DNA from: Flavobacterium suaedae
GTDB taxonomy: Bacteria > Bacteroidota > Bacteroidia > Flavobacteriales > Flavobacteriaceae
Assembly (NCBI RefSeq): GCF_014642915.1
Contig: NZ_BMJE01000002.1
Location: 62,001 to 126,000 of the forward strand
Reading direction: 5' to 3'
DNA length: 64,000 nt
Made by a program: the position numbers and the translations under genes. A model generated the notes under the pieces. The model ran no database searches, was not told the origin of the DNA, and saw only the letters and a program-made list of their open reading frames with translations. Position 1 is the stretch's first letter. Every line of letters begins with the position of its first letter. Positions 1 to 8,217 of the stretch are shown one piece after another.

Positions 1-719
1 ATGTTACGGAGGAAATAGTTGTAGGTCGCGAAGTTGAAAAAATGTCTAAGTCCAAATATAATGTAGTAAACCCTGATGATATTTGTGAGGAATACGGAGC
101 TGATACATTACGTTTATACGAAATGTTCCTTGGGCCCTTAGAGCAGGCTAAACCATGGAATACAGCAGGAATAACAGGCGTTAGCGGTTTCCTTAAAAAA
201 TTATGGAAACTGTATTTTGATGATAGCGGGCTTATTGTGAGTTCAGAGCCTGCAAGCAAAGAAGCATACAAAATATTACACCGTACCATTAAAAAAGTAC
301 AGGAAGATATTGAGAATTTCTCGTTTAATACGTCGGTAAGTTCGTTTATGATTGCTGTTAATGAGCTAACCGCCATTAATTGTCACAACCGTACTATACT
401 GGAACCTTTAGCGGTGTTAATATCGCCTTATGCACCACACATTGCAGAGGAACTATGGCATCAGTTAGGGCATCAGCAAAGTATTGCTACTGTACCATTC
501 CCGGTATTCAACCCTGAATATTTAGTGGAAAGCAGCAAGGAATACCCGGTATCGTTTAACGGTAAAATGCGTTTTAAAATAGAATTACCGCTGGATATGC
601 CTAAAGATGAGGTAGAAAAAACTGTTATGGCTGATGAGCGTACCGTAGCACAACTTAACGGGCGCGAACCTAAAAAAATAATTTTTGTACCCGGTAAAAT
701 TATTAACATAGTAGGTTAA
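1..719 (+). CDS. leuS: leucyl-tRNA synthetase, C-terminal part (5' end outside window)
   Basis: This is the last 239 or so codons of a class I leucyl-tRNA synthetase, which charges tRNA-Leu in the cytoplasm. The open frame runs in from the window edge (frame starting at base 3). The KMSKS catalytic signature is at 39-53, followed by the alpha-helical anticodon-binding domain (HIAEELWHQLG near the middle) and a short C-terminal domain. The internal ATG at 42 belongs to the KMSKS motif and is not a start. A clear rho-independent terminator follows at 747-780. The family assignment is secure; only the N-terminal Rossmann and editing domains lie outside the window. Confidence 0.95.
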   Translation, partial: VTEEIVVGREVEKMSKSKYNVVNPDDICEEYGADTLRLYEMFLGPLEQAKPWNTAGITGVSGFLKKLWKLYFDDSGLIVSSEPASKEAYKILHRTIKKVQEDIENFSFNTSVSSFMIAVNELTAINCHNRTILEPLAVLISPYAPHIAEELWHQLGHQQSIATVPFPVFNPEYLVESSKEYPVSFNGKMRFKIELPLDMPKDEVEKTVMADERTVAQLNGREPKKIIFVPGKIINIVG

Positions 720-746
720 TTTTTAACCTGTTAAAATATTGAGGAG

Positions 747-780
747 AGCAACAACTGTACAATATGGTTGTTGCTTTTTT
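747..780 (+). terminator. rho-independent terminator of leuS
   Basis: Inverted repeat AGCAACAAC / GTTGTTGCT (747-755 and 767-775) followed by a T run. Confidence 0.85.
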
Positions 781-859
781 CGTTTTCAGGATTAACAAGA
801 TTTTTTTGGCATGTCATTTGGTATAGCCAAAAGCAATCATTAATCAATATTCAATCATT

Positions 860-1579
860 ATGAAAAAAATCTTACTTGCAGCTATCTGCTTTGTTGGGGT
901 TCAGTCATTAACCGCACAAGAAACGAACAGTTCTACTACAACAACCACTTCTTCTGTAACTATTAACGAAACTACTGTAGACGATAATTACCCCTTTAAA
1001 TTTTATTTTGGTTTTGGTATTTCGGTGCCCGGCGATTATAAAATTAACGATAATCTGGGGGCAGCTGGAATGCCTCAGCTAAAAGATGCTATGCCTGAGT
1101 TTATAATAGGTTATAATATTGGCGGCAAAAAAGTTTCTGTGGATATAGAGCTTGCTGCGAGCTATCTGGACAAAAAAACGAGTTCGGACAGGATTAAATA
1201 TACAGGTGCAAACATAGTAGTACGCCCTCATTATGTGATTCTGAATTCTGAAAAATTTACATTTTCAGGAGGTTTAGATTTGAGTTATCAAATGAATAGG
1301 TTTGACCTGTATGAAAGAGGGAATGTAATCGATTTAAATAACCTTAACCCTGGTACGCACACCGGTCATATAAACCTTTATAATAAGCAGTTAAATGTAG
1401 GGCCTTCATTAACGTTTATAGCATTTAAAAATTATGACATTCCCGTAAAACTTACCACAGGTTACCAATGGTCGGTACTAAGTAGTAAATGGGAATCGGA
1501 AGTGGCTAATGTGGCTAACTCATTACGAGAAGATGGACAAGGACGCTTTTATGCAAGGCTAAGTTTTTACCTAAACTAA
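860..1579 (+). CDS. secreted outer-membrane beta-barrel-like protein, unknown function
   Basis: A 239-residue protein with a typical Sec signal peptide (MKKILLAAICFVGVQSLTAQ, cleavage after A-Q), a Thr/Ser-rich linker at about residues 22-40, and then alternating hydrophobic and polar strands with many aromatic residues, ending in the F-Y-L-N aromatic tail usual for small outer-membrane barrels. No enzymatic motif is visible. It is a single-gene unit between the leuS terminator and its own hairpin at 1621-1649. It most likely sits in the outer membrane as a porin-like or structural protein; the specific role is unknown. Confidence 0.7.
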   Translation: MKKILLAAICFVGVQSLTAQETNSSTTTTTSSVTINETTVDDNYPFKFYFGFGISVPGDYKINDNLGAAGMPQLKDAMPEFIIGYNIGGKKVSVDIELAASYLDKKTSSDRIKYTGANIVVRPHYVILNSEKFTFSGGLDLSYQMNRFDLYERGNVIDLNNLNPGTHTGHINLYNKQLNVGPSLTFIAFKNYDIPVKLTTGYQWSVLSSKWESEVANVANSLREDGQGRFYARLSFYLN

Positions 1580-1616
1580 TAGCCTTATTATATCCGTTAT
1601 CTGACAAAAATTCATA

Positions 1617-1650
1617 AAAAGCCAGTCTGAAAAGATTGGCTTTAATTTTG
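1617..1650 (+). terminator. terminator after the 860-1579 gene, overlapping the next promoter
   Basis: The stem GCCAGTCT / AGATTGGC (1621-1628, 1633-1640, one G-U pair) with a GAAA loop is followed by a T-rich tract. That tract contains TAATTTTG (1643-1650), a perfect -7 element for the next gene. Confidence 0.7.
1643..1650 (+). promoter_or_regulatory. -7 element (TAnnTTTG) for the zinc peptidase gene
   Basis: TAATTTTG matches the Bacteroidota housekeeping -7 consensus, 38 bases before the ATG at 1689. No convincing -33 TTG is seen at the expected spacing. Confidence 0.5.
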
Positions 1651-1688
1651 CTATATTATTTTCAGAATCAAAAAAAGCTGAACAGAAA

Positions 1689-2384
1689 ATGTTAGGATAT
1701 TATTTATTAATAGGAATTATAGCGCTAGCCAGTTTTGCGGTAAGCGCCAAACTAAAATCAAAGTTTGCACATTATAGTAAAATACGCTTACAAAATGGAA
1801 TGAGCGGTGCGGAAATAGCGCAGCAAATGTTACATGATAACGGTATTTATGATGTAAAGGTAATTTCTACTTCAGGTAGACTTACCGATCATTACAACCC
1901 TGTAAATAAAACAGTAAACCTTAGTGAGGCAGTGTACAATCAGCGTAATGCCGCTGCTGCCGCTGTAGCTGCCCATGAGGTAGGACATGCTGTACAACAT
2001 GCAACAGCATATAATATGTTACAGTTGCGCAGTAAATTAGTGCCTGCGGTAAATATCTCTTCCAGATTATCAGGGTTTTTAATTTTTGGTGGTTTAATAT
2101 TGGGAGCCACACAAGGTTTAGTTATGGGCTATTATATTGCAGTATTAGGTTTAGTGCTTATGGCTGTAGCTACTTTGTTTAGTTTTATTACCCTGCCTGT
2201 AGAATATGATGCCAGTAACAGAGCTTTAAAATGGCTAAAACAATATAATATGCTTACTCCACAGGAGTATGACGGTGCGGCTGATTCGTTAAAATGGGCT
2301 GCAAGAACGTATGTGGTAGCAGCGTTGGGTGCATTAGCATCATTATTATACTGGGCTTCCCTTATTTTAGGAAGTAGAGATTAA
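1689..2384 (+). CDS. YugP-type neutral zinc metallopeptidase, membrane bound
   Basis: A 231-residue protein of the zinc_peptidase_2 (YugP) family. It has an N-terminal membrane anchor (about residues 3-20), the zinc-binding HEVGH motif in AAHEVGHAVQHATAY (about residues 96-100), and two or three further hydrophobic segments (about 130-165 and 205-225). The length is normal for the family. The function of these membrane peptidases is poorly known; the HExxH motif supports a metal-dependent protease at the inner membrane. It is transcribed alone, with a promoter at 1643-1650 and a terminator at 2412-2438. Confidence 0.85.
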   Translation: MLGYYLLIGIIALASFAVSAKLKSKFAHYSKIRLQNGMSGAEIAQQMLHDNGIYDVKVISTSGRLTDHYNPVNKTVNLSEAVYNQRNAAAAAVAAHEVGHAVQHATAYNMLQLRSKLVPAVNISSRLSGFLIFGGLILGATQGLVMGYYIAVLGLVLMAVATLFSFITLPVEYDASNRALKWLKQYNMLTPQEYDGAADSLKWAARTYVVAALGALASLLYWASLILGSRD

Positions 2385-2411
2385 CGGTTGTAAATAAACT
2401 TATATAAAAAC

Positions 2412-2438
2412 AAAACCGCCCCAAAAGGGCGGTTTTTG
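2412..2438. terminator. bidirectional terminator
   Basis: AAAACCGCCC / GGGCGGTTTTT hairpin with flanking A and T runs, between the convergent peptidase gene (+) and cystatin-like gene (-). Confidence 0.85.
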
Positions 2439-2470
2439 AATTAATAGGTGTATATAAATAGTTAGGGATG

Positions 2471-2752
2471 TTACATCCTTACAATTCCGGTAACGTATGG
2501 TTTACCGTCAAGAGGTTTAAAGATTTCTACGATTGCTTCCCATACCGCATCAGATAGTGGCATAGAAGCCTCGCACTTAAATCTGTAGTTCATACCTGCT
2601 ACAACTTGTGTAGACACTGCGAAAGGTTTATAGTGTACTCCTACAAAGCCTTTCATTGCTTCATCAAATACTTTTTGATCTTCTGCAGTTAAATCATGGT
2701 AGGCGCTCCACCCACCAAGTACTGCTGGTCGTACTGCTTCTTTTGTTGACAT
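2471..2752 (-). CDS. cystatin/stefin-like small protein
   Basis: A 93-residue protein without a signal peptide. The central QVVAG (residues 49-53), in the context STQVVAGMNYRFKCEA, is the hallmark first inhibitory loop of cystatins and stefins. It is preceded by an N-terminal Gly-Gly (13-14), a helix-like segment (about 22-37) and the Y-x-P-F-A-V strand, in the same order as in type 1 cystatins (stefins). The size (about 95-100 residues in stefins) and the predicted cytoplasmic location also agree. The Pro-Trp second hairpin is not visible. In eukaryotes the family inhibits papain-like cysteine proteases; here that activity is inference. It is a single gene on the minus strand with no obvious partner protease nearby. 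Confidence 0.7.
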   Translation of the reverse strand: MSTKEAVRPAVLGGWSAYHDLTAEDQKVFDEAMKGFVGVHYKPFAVSTQVVAGMNYRFKCEASMPLSDAVWEAIVEIFKPLDGKPYVTGIVRM

Positions 2753-2937
2753 AATTTTTTAGTTAGAATTTTTTTCCTACTCATAAGGCTTTTCGGAAAC
2801 CGCCCGTTTTTTAAGTGGTTACTGTTCCACTGTTTTGATTTTCAATATATTGATTATTGCAAGGTATAATAAATAAGCATATAAAAAATACGTGAAAATA
2901 CCGTTTTTTTAATCAGGTACTTTTATTTGGTTTTTAT

Positions 2938-2962
2938 AAAAAAAGCCTCCCATACGGGAGGC
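2938..2962 (-). terminator. terminator of the saccharopine dehydrogenase-like gene
   Basis: On the minus strand GCCTCCC / GGGAGGC forms a hairpin followed by seven T. Confidence 0.85.
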
Positions 2963-2994
2963 CTCAGAGTAAAATTGGGTTAGTTAACAAGGAG

Positions 2995-4365
2995 TTAGCT
3001 TGCTACATTTTGCGGGTTATACCCCATATATTTTGTTTCCTTTTCGTTAAACACAATACCAAATTCCTCCAGCTCTTTAAGTATGGGCTGGTATATTTCT
3101 TTGTGTATTGGTAGTTGCACTCCAGTAAGGTTTATATTTCCGTTTAGTATTTGGAGGGTAGCCATAGCTACCGGCAGTCCTACAGTTTTTGCCATAGCGG
3201 TATAGGTTTGGTTTTCTCCTATACATACCATAGTAGCATCTATTTGTTTACGTTCTCCGTTTAGCTCGTAGCCAAATTTATGATACATAACAATCATATC
3301 TTTATCTTCTTGGCTAAGTGTCCACTTATCACTAAGTATTTTTTCCAGTATTTGTGCAGGTGTTGCGTTAGCCAGCCCAACTTTCTTGTTAGGGTTAAAA
3401 ATATCCAGTTCCATTAATTTATCCCACTGAATATCATCCTGCTCTATTTTAAGTAAGTGTCTTAATTTAAGCTCAACAGAGTCGGTGGGGTGGTAAGGTA
3501 AAAAGGCATTGGTAAAGTCGCGGTAACTCATGTTTTCAGAATCTTCCATAACATAGTTATCATCTGTCATCCCTAATTGTACAAACATATTCCATGTTTT
3601 AGAAAAGCCTACTCTGCGTAATGTGCCCCTGTATAATGTTAAAGCATCATCCAAACCATATACTCCTTTATATTTAAGAGAGTCGCGGTTTGCGTAGCCT
3701 TCAAATCGCCCGAAACCTTCTACTTCCATAAACTCAGTACGGCGGAACAGTTTATTATAAGGTATGTATTTAAACTTGCCTTCCTGTATAAACTTGGCAG
3801 CACCACCTTGACCTGCCAGTACAACATTGCGAGGGTTCCAGGTAAATTTATAATTCCATAAGTTATTGTCAGATTCAGGAGCCACTAAACCTCCACAAAA
3901 TGATTCAAATAAAAGTACTTTACCACCTTTATCTCTTATAGAATCTATAACACTCATAGCGCTCATGTGGTCAATCCCCGGGTCTAAACCAATTTCATTC
4001 ATTAGTATAATCCCGTTTTCCTTAGCCTGTTCGTCAAGTTCCATCATAGCAGGGCTAACGTATGAAGCGGTAACCATATTCTTTTTATATTTAATACAGT
4101 CTTTCGCTACTTCATAATGTAGGCTTGCCGGAAGCATTGATATAACAATATCAGCACCACTTATGTATTTCGAACGTTGTTCGTCATTATGAATGTCAAA
4201 AGCTACGGGTGTAGCCCTTGGGTGATTTTGTGTTTTTTTTGCAGCCAGTTCTTCCGATAGGTCACCAATTGTAATATGTAAATTTTCGGTTTCAGCTTTT
4301 TCTAACAAGTATTTTATTAACCATGTTGCCGAACGTCCGGCACCTATAATTAAAATATGTCTCAT
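2995..4365 (-). CDS. saccharopine dehydrogenase (LYS9-like, glutamate-forming type)
   Basis: A 456-residue NAD(P)-dependent oxidoreductase. It begins with a Rossmann nucleotide-binding motif (ILIIGAGRSATWL, residues 4-16) and continues with the saccharopine dehydrogenase catalytic and C-terminal domains (NEIGLDPGIDHMSAM near residue 125-140). The length is close to yeast Lys9-type enzymes (about 446 residues). These interconvert saccharopine with aminoadipate semialdehyde and glutamate in the cytoplasm. In Bacteroidota such genes are usually read as lysine catabolic, which fits the glutaryl-CoA dehydrogenase-like gene at 33939-35117, though the two are not linked. A carboxynorspermidine-dehydrogenase-like role is a less likely alternative. 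Confidence 0.8.
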   Translation of the reverse strand: MRHILIIGAGRSATWLIKYLLEKAETENLHITIGDLSEELAAKKTQNHPRATPVAFDIHNDEQRSKYISGADIVISMLPASLHYEVAKDCIKYKKNMVTASYVSPAMMELDEQAKENGIILMNEIGLDPGIDHMSAMSVIDSIRDKGGKVLLFESFCGGLVAPESDNNLWNYKFTWNPRNVVLAGQGGAAKFIQEGKFKYIPYNKLFRRTEFMEVEGFGRFEGYANRDSLKYKGVYGLDDALTLYRGTLRRVGFSKTWNMFVQLGMTDDNYVMEDSENMSYRDFTNAFLPYHPTDSVELKLRHLLKIEQDDIQWDKLMELDIFNPNKKVGLANATPAQILEKILSDKWTLSQEDKDMIVMYHKFGYELNGERKQIDATMVCIGENQTYTAMAKTVGLPVAMATLQILNGNINLTGVQLPIHKEIYQPILKELEEFGIVFNEKETKYMGYNPQNVAS

Positions 4366-4463
4366 TGCTAACTCTAATTATAACACTTAAGTTGTGTTTT
4401 GTTATAAATTTCGACGTAAAGTTCTACAAACTTTTTAATTTTACACTATAATTTTTGAGAAAA

Positions 4464-4850
4464 ATGGATAGAAAAATTTTAAGTACTGCTGCCCTATTGG
4501 GAGTAATTGCAATTGTATTGGGTGCTTTTGGTGCTCACGGATTAAAAAAAATAGTTGAGCCAGAGTCAATTGCAACTTTTGAAACAGGTGTGAGATATCA
4601 AATGTATAATGCTCTCTTTTTATTGTTTGTAGGGGTAACGCCTCTTGTTACTCAAAAAGCTAAAAAGCTAATTTTTACACTTGTACTAATTGGTGTGCTG
4701 TTTTTTTCAGGATCTATCTATTTTTTAGCCTGTAATTCGTTGTTTTCTTTTGATTTCAAAAGAATAGGAATAATCACTCCCATTGGAGGATTGTTATTAA
4801 TTTTAGGTTGGGGGGTACTCTTTTTAAATTTAATTAAACGAAAGGGATAA
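4464..4850 (+). CDS. DUF423 family small integral membrane protein
   Basis: A 128-residue protein with four predicted membrane helices. The N-terminal signature LGAFGAHGLKK (about residues 20-30) and the following FETGVRYQMYNALFLL are typical of the DUF423 (YgdD) family. The role of the family is not known. The frame could open at a TTG at 4455, but the ATG at 4464 (MDRKILSTAALL) is the natural start. It is followed after 79 bases by pckA, which has its own -7 element. Confidence 0.85.
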   Translation: MDRKILSTAALLGVIAIVLGAFGAHGLKKIVEPESIATFETGVRYQMYNALFLLFVGVTPLVTQKAKKLIFTLVLIGVLFFSGSIYFLACNSLFSFDFKRIGIITPIGGLLLILGWGVLFLNLIKRKG

Positions 4851-4888
4851 AAAAATTATAATTCTATATGGTTTAAAATTTATTTTTT

Positions 4889-4896
4889 TACATTTG
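4889..4896 (+). promoter_or_regulatory. -7 element (TAnnTTTG) of pckA
   Basis: TACATTTG matches the -7 consensus. The TTTG includes the TTG at 4894 that would otherwise be the longest-ORF start, so that start is rejected. Confidence 0.55.
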
Positions 4897-4929
4897 TCCC
4901 ATATAACAATGCAACTTAATCAGAAAGTT

Positions 4930-6531
4930 ATGGATAATTCTAGCCTTTTCACGAAAACGATTTCGTTAGAGAGCATGGGTATTAAAAATGCAGATATAAA
5001 ATATCAGTTATCTCCGGATGAGTTACATGATATTGCTGTTGAAAAGGGGCAGGGAGTAGAATCTGCTGCGGGAGCTTTAGCTATTAATACCGGTGAGTTT
5101 ACCGGTAGATCGCCACAAGATCGTTTTATTGTTGAAGATGATATAACGAAAGACAGGGTATGGTGGGGTAATATTAACCAACCATTTGATAGTGATAAAT
5201 TTGATGCTTTATATAATAAGGTAACAGAATACTTATCGGGCAAAGAAATATATGTACGTGACAGCTATGTGTGTGCTGACCCTAAGTACAGAATGAATGT
5301 AAGGGCAGTAACGGAGTTTGCTTGGTCAAACCTTTTTTGTCATAACATGTTTCTTCGTCCTGAAGAATCAGAATTAGAAAATTATACACCTGAGTGGCAT
5401 GTAGTATGTGCACCGGGCTTTATGGCAGACCCTGAAGTTGACGGGACACGCCAGCATAATTTTGCTATATTAAACTTTACACGAAAAATTGCACTTATTG
5501 GTGGTACGGGTTATACAGGAGAAATGAAAAAAGGAATTTTCTCTGCGCTTAACTTTATACTACCGGTATTTAAAAACACTTTACCAATGCACTGTAGTGC
5601 TAACGTTGGTGAAGATGGTAATACAGCAATTTTCTTCGGTCTTTCGGGTACGGGTAAAACTACCCTTTCAGCTGACCCTGAGCGTAAGCTAATAGGTGAT
5701 GATGAACACGGATGGACTAATGAGAATACTGTATTTAACTTCGAGGGAGGTTGCTATGCGAAAGTAATTAACTTAAGTGAAGAAAACGAACCGGATATTT
5801 TCCGCGCTATAAAAAGAGGTGCGCTTCTGGAAAACGTTATCTTTAAAGAAGGAACTAACGAGGTTGATTTTGAGGATACATCAATAACACCTAACACGAG
5901 GGTGAGTTATCCTATTTATCATATTGATAATATTCAGCCGGGTTCTATAGGTAAAAACCCTAAAAACATATTCTTCCTTACAGCGGATGCGTTTGGGGTA
6001 TTGCCTCCAATATCTAAATTAACACCGGGTCAGGCAGCGTATCACTTTATTTCGGGTTATACTGCTAAAGTAGCAGGTACCGAAGCTGGTATTAACGAGC
6101 CTGTGCCTAACTTCTCTGCTTGTTTCGGAGCGCCGTTTATGCCGCTGCACCCAACAAAGTATGCAGAGATGCTTAGTGCTAAAATGAAAGAGGCAGGTGT
6201 TAATGTATGGCTTATTAATACTGGTTGGACAGGTGGTCCTTACGGTGTTGGTAGCCGAATGAAATTAAAGTATACAAGAGCAATGATTACCGCTGCTCTT
6301 AAAGGAGAACTGGATAATGTGGGTTACGAAACGCATGAAGTGTTTGGTATAGCTAAGCCACAAAGTTGTCCTAATGTACCAGAGGAAGTATTAAATCCAA
6401 GAAATACATGGGAAGATAAAACTGCTTACGATGCGAAAGCACGAGAACTTGCAGAGTCTTTCAAGAAAAATTTTGCCAAGTTTGAGGAGTATGCAAATGA
6501 AGAAATTCTTGCAGGCGCCCCACTGGCATAA
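4930..6531 (+). CDS. pckA: phosphoenolpyruvate carboxykinase (ATP)
   Basis: Converts oxaloacetate and ATP to phosphoenolpyruvate, CO2 and ADP, the entry step of gluconeogenesis. About 533 residues from the ATG at 4930 (MDNSSLFTKTISLE). Motifs include NTGEFTGRSPQDRF, the kinase P-loop GLSGTGKTTLS, the metal-binding LIGDDEHGW, and the Arg-containing substrate region GGPYGVGSRMKLKYTRAM. Upstream in-frame starts exist at 4894 (TTG) and 4909 (ATG). The first lies inside the promoter -7 element, and the second leaves almost no leader, so 4930 is preferred. The length is normal for the ATP-dependent family. It is monocistronic, with two consecutive terminators behind it. Confidence 0.95.
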   Translation: MDNSSLFTKTISLESMGIKNADIKYQLSPDELHDIAVEKGQGVESAAGALAINTGEFTGRSPQDRFIVEDDITKDRVWWGNINQPFDSDKFDALYNKVTEYLSGKEIYVRDSYVCADPKYRMNVRAVTEFAWSNLFCHNMFLRPEESELENYTPEWHVVCAPGFMADPEVDGTRQHNFAILNFTRKIALIGGTGYTGEMKKGIFSALNFILPVFKNTLPMHCSANVGEDGNTAIFFGLSGTGKTTLSADPERKLIGDDEHGWTNENTVFNFEGGCYAKVINLSEENEPDIFRAIKRGALLENVIFKEGTNEVDFEDTSITPNTRVSYPIYHIDNIQPGSIGKNPKNIFFLTADAFGVLPPISKLTPGQAAYHFISGYTAKVAGTEAGINEPVPNFSACFGAPFMPLHPTKYAEMLSAKMKEAGVNVWLINTGWTGGPYGVGSRMKLKYTRAMITAALKGELDNVGYETHEVFGIAKPQSCPNVPEEVLNPRNTWEDKTAYDAKARELAESFKKNFAKFEEYANEEILAGAPLA

Positions 6532-6558
6532 ATGTGATTTTAGAATAGATGCGAAAAG

Positions 6559-6592
6559 CCGTCCAGTATGTATGTATTGGGCGGTTTTTTTT
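6559..6592 (+). terminator. terminator of pckA
   Basis: CCGTCCA / TGGGCGG stem (one G-U pair) followed by eight T. Confidence 0.75.
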
Positions 6593-6614
6593 GAGGTTTA
6601 ATTACATGAGGATA

Positions 6615-6651
6615 TAAAAAAAGCAGCCTATTTAATAGGCTGCTTTTTTTA
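6615..6651. terminator. bidirectional terminator between pckA and hemD
   Basis: Near-perfect palindrome AGCAGCCTA / TAGGCTGCT with A and T runs on both sides; it serves hemD on the minus strand. Confidence 0.8.
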
Positions 6652-6685
6652 TGCTTTTCTGTTAGGTATTCTTCTTGTCAAGATG

Positions 6686-7432
6686 TTATTTTTTGTTAAC
6701 CTCCACTATATATTTTTCTAATGCCATCGTCATAGAAGGTGTGTCAGGAGCCGGAGCCATAATATCTATGCGTAGCTCTCTGTCTAAGGCTTCTTTTTGT
6801 GTTGTACTTCCAAATACCGCTATACGGGTATTGTTTTGTTTAAAATCAGGGAAGTTTTTAAATAACGATTTTATTCCCGTAGGGCTAAAGAAAACAAGAA
6901 TGTCATAATATACATCCTTCAAGTCAGAAAGGTCACTCATTACAGTACGGTAAAACGTACCGGGAGTCCAGTCTACTTTTAGTTTATCAAGTGTTAGCGG
7001 TATATCATCATTCAACTGGTCAGAAGCTGGTAAAAGGAATTTTTCGTCCTTATACTTTTTAATTAGCGGAGAAAGATCCGCAAAGTCCTTTTGTCCAACA
7101 TAAATTTTCCTTTTCCTGTACACTACATACTTTTGCAGATAAAAAGCCACTGCTTCACTTTGGCAAAAATACTTCATTGTTTCAGGAACTTTATAACGCA
7201 TTTCTTCTGCTACTCTGAAAAAATGGTCTACAGAATTTTTACTGGTAAGAATGATGGCTGTAAAATTAGTAAGGTCAATTTTTTGGTGTCTTACATCTTT
7301 TGCGCTTACACCCTCCACATGAATAAATGGTCTGAAATCTACCTTTACTTTTAGTTTTTGTTGAAGTTCAAAGTACGGTGAATTTTCTACTTTAGGTTCG
7401 GGTTGCGAAACCAAAATTGTTTTCACTTTCAT
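6686..7432 (-). CDS. hemD: uroporphyrinogen-III synthase
   Basis: A 248-residue HemD-family protein that closes hydroxymethylbilane to uroporphyrinogen III in haem biosynthesis. The family is weakly conserved in sequence. Supporting features are the paired alpha/beta Rossmann-like layout, the segment AIILTSKNSVDHFF in the first domain, VFFSPTGIKSLF and the RIAVFGSTTQKEA stretch in the second, all at family-typical positions, plus the length of about 250. It lies 15 bases downstream of the DUF4271 gene on the same strand, an arrangement common in Flavobacteria and a good additional support. Confidence 0.85.
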   Translation of the reverse strand: MKVKTILVSQPEPKVENSPYFELQQKLKVKVDFRPFIHVEGVSAKDVRHQKIDLTNFTAIILTSKNSVDHFFRVAEEMRYKVPETMKYFCQSEAVAFYLQKYVVYRKRKIYVGQKDFADLSPLIKKYKDEKFLLPASDQLNDDIPLTLDKLKVDWTPGTFYRTVMSDLSDLKDVYYDILVFFSPTGIKSLFKNFPDFKQNNTRIAVFGSTTQKEALDRELRIDIMAPAPDTPSMTMALEKYIVEVNKK

Positions 7433-7447
7433 ATTTAAGATGTTCTT

Positions 7448-8116
7448 TTACTTACTGTTAGTAAACCAATAATACATGAAATAATAGGGTGCTATTTCAA
7501 GAGTGCAAAGATACAAAATAAAATAGAACAATTTGCCTAGAATCAAATTTTGATATAACCGTAATGAAACTATGTATGATATTATGATTCCTGTGAAAAT
7601 TATTCCTAATAATATATATATGATAAATGTCTGCGGAGGCTGATTGTAAAATAGTATAAACGTAACAGGTAATAGTAAAAAACCTATATAAGTGCGATAG
7701 CTTACTTTTTGTAAATTAAACATATCAGCAAACTCTTCTATGTTAAAACAAACCGCAATAATCTTTTCAATTAAGTATTTAGAGGTTATAAAAACACAAA
7801 TTAAAGTAAACAACTGCACAAAGGTTATCCAGTCAGTTTTCTCAGCCATTCCAAAATAGCTTAATGTTAGCTGTATTAAAAAGGTAAAGGATATTATCTG
7901 AACAATAAACAAGGGTATGGTGAACCCGTTTAATAAATTGTTATTGTCTTTATATATCTTTATATATTTGTCAGACACTCCCAGTTTGGCAAAGTCATTA
8001 AATCGGTTTCCGTATGTCGCCCTTGCTATGGCTATAAGTATAAAGCAAAATATAAACAGAAAGGTTGCCCAGTCTTTGCTCCATAATTCCCGTTCTGTTA
8101 CTATTATATTCAGCAT
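7448..8116 (-). CDS. DUF4271 integral membrane protein
   Basis: A 222-residue multi-spanning membrane protein with about six hydrophobic segments. The short soluble N-terminus ERELWSKDWATFLFIF, followed by the ARATYGNRFNDF motif, is typical of the DUF4271 family, which is found next to hemD in many Bacteroidota. The function is unknown; co-transcription with uroporphyrinogen-III synthase suggests a link to tetrapyrrole metabolism or transport, but that is inference. The -7 element on the minus strand (8121-8128) is so close to the ATG that the transcript would be nearly leaderless. Confidence 0.8.
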   Translation of the reverse strand: MLNIIVTERELWSKDWATFLFIFCFILIAIARATYGNRFNDFAKLGVSDKYIKIYKDNNNLLNGFTIPLFIVQIISFTFLIQLTLSYFGMAEKTDWITFVQLFTLICVFITSKYLIEKIIAVCFNIEEFADMFNLQKVSYRTYIGFLLLPVTFILFYNQPPQTFIIYILLGIIFTGIIISYIVSLRLYQNLILGKLFYFILYLCTLEIAPYYFMYYWFTNSK

Positions 8117-8120
8117 GATG

Positions 8121-8128
8121 CAAAATTA
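8121..8128 (-). promoter_or_regulatory. -7 element of the DUF4271-hemD operon
   Basis: TAATTTTG read on the minus strand. Confidence 0.5.
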
Positions 8129-8188
8129 CTAAAATTCCACATGAAAAATTATTACAATTTAATTATGAAACTGACGTTAGAAAAGCAC

Positions 8189-8196
8189 TATTTTTG
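8189..8196 (+). promoter_or_regulatory. -7 element of the mannosyltransferase-dihydroorotase operon
   Basis: TATTTTTG. It contains the TTG at 8194 that an ORF finder would take as a start. Confidence 0.55.
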
Positions 8197-8217
8197 CACC
8201 AAAATTTACGGTTACTA

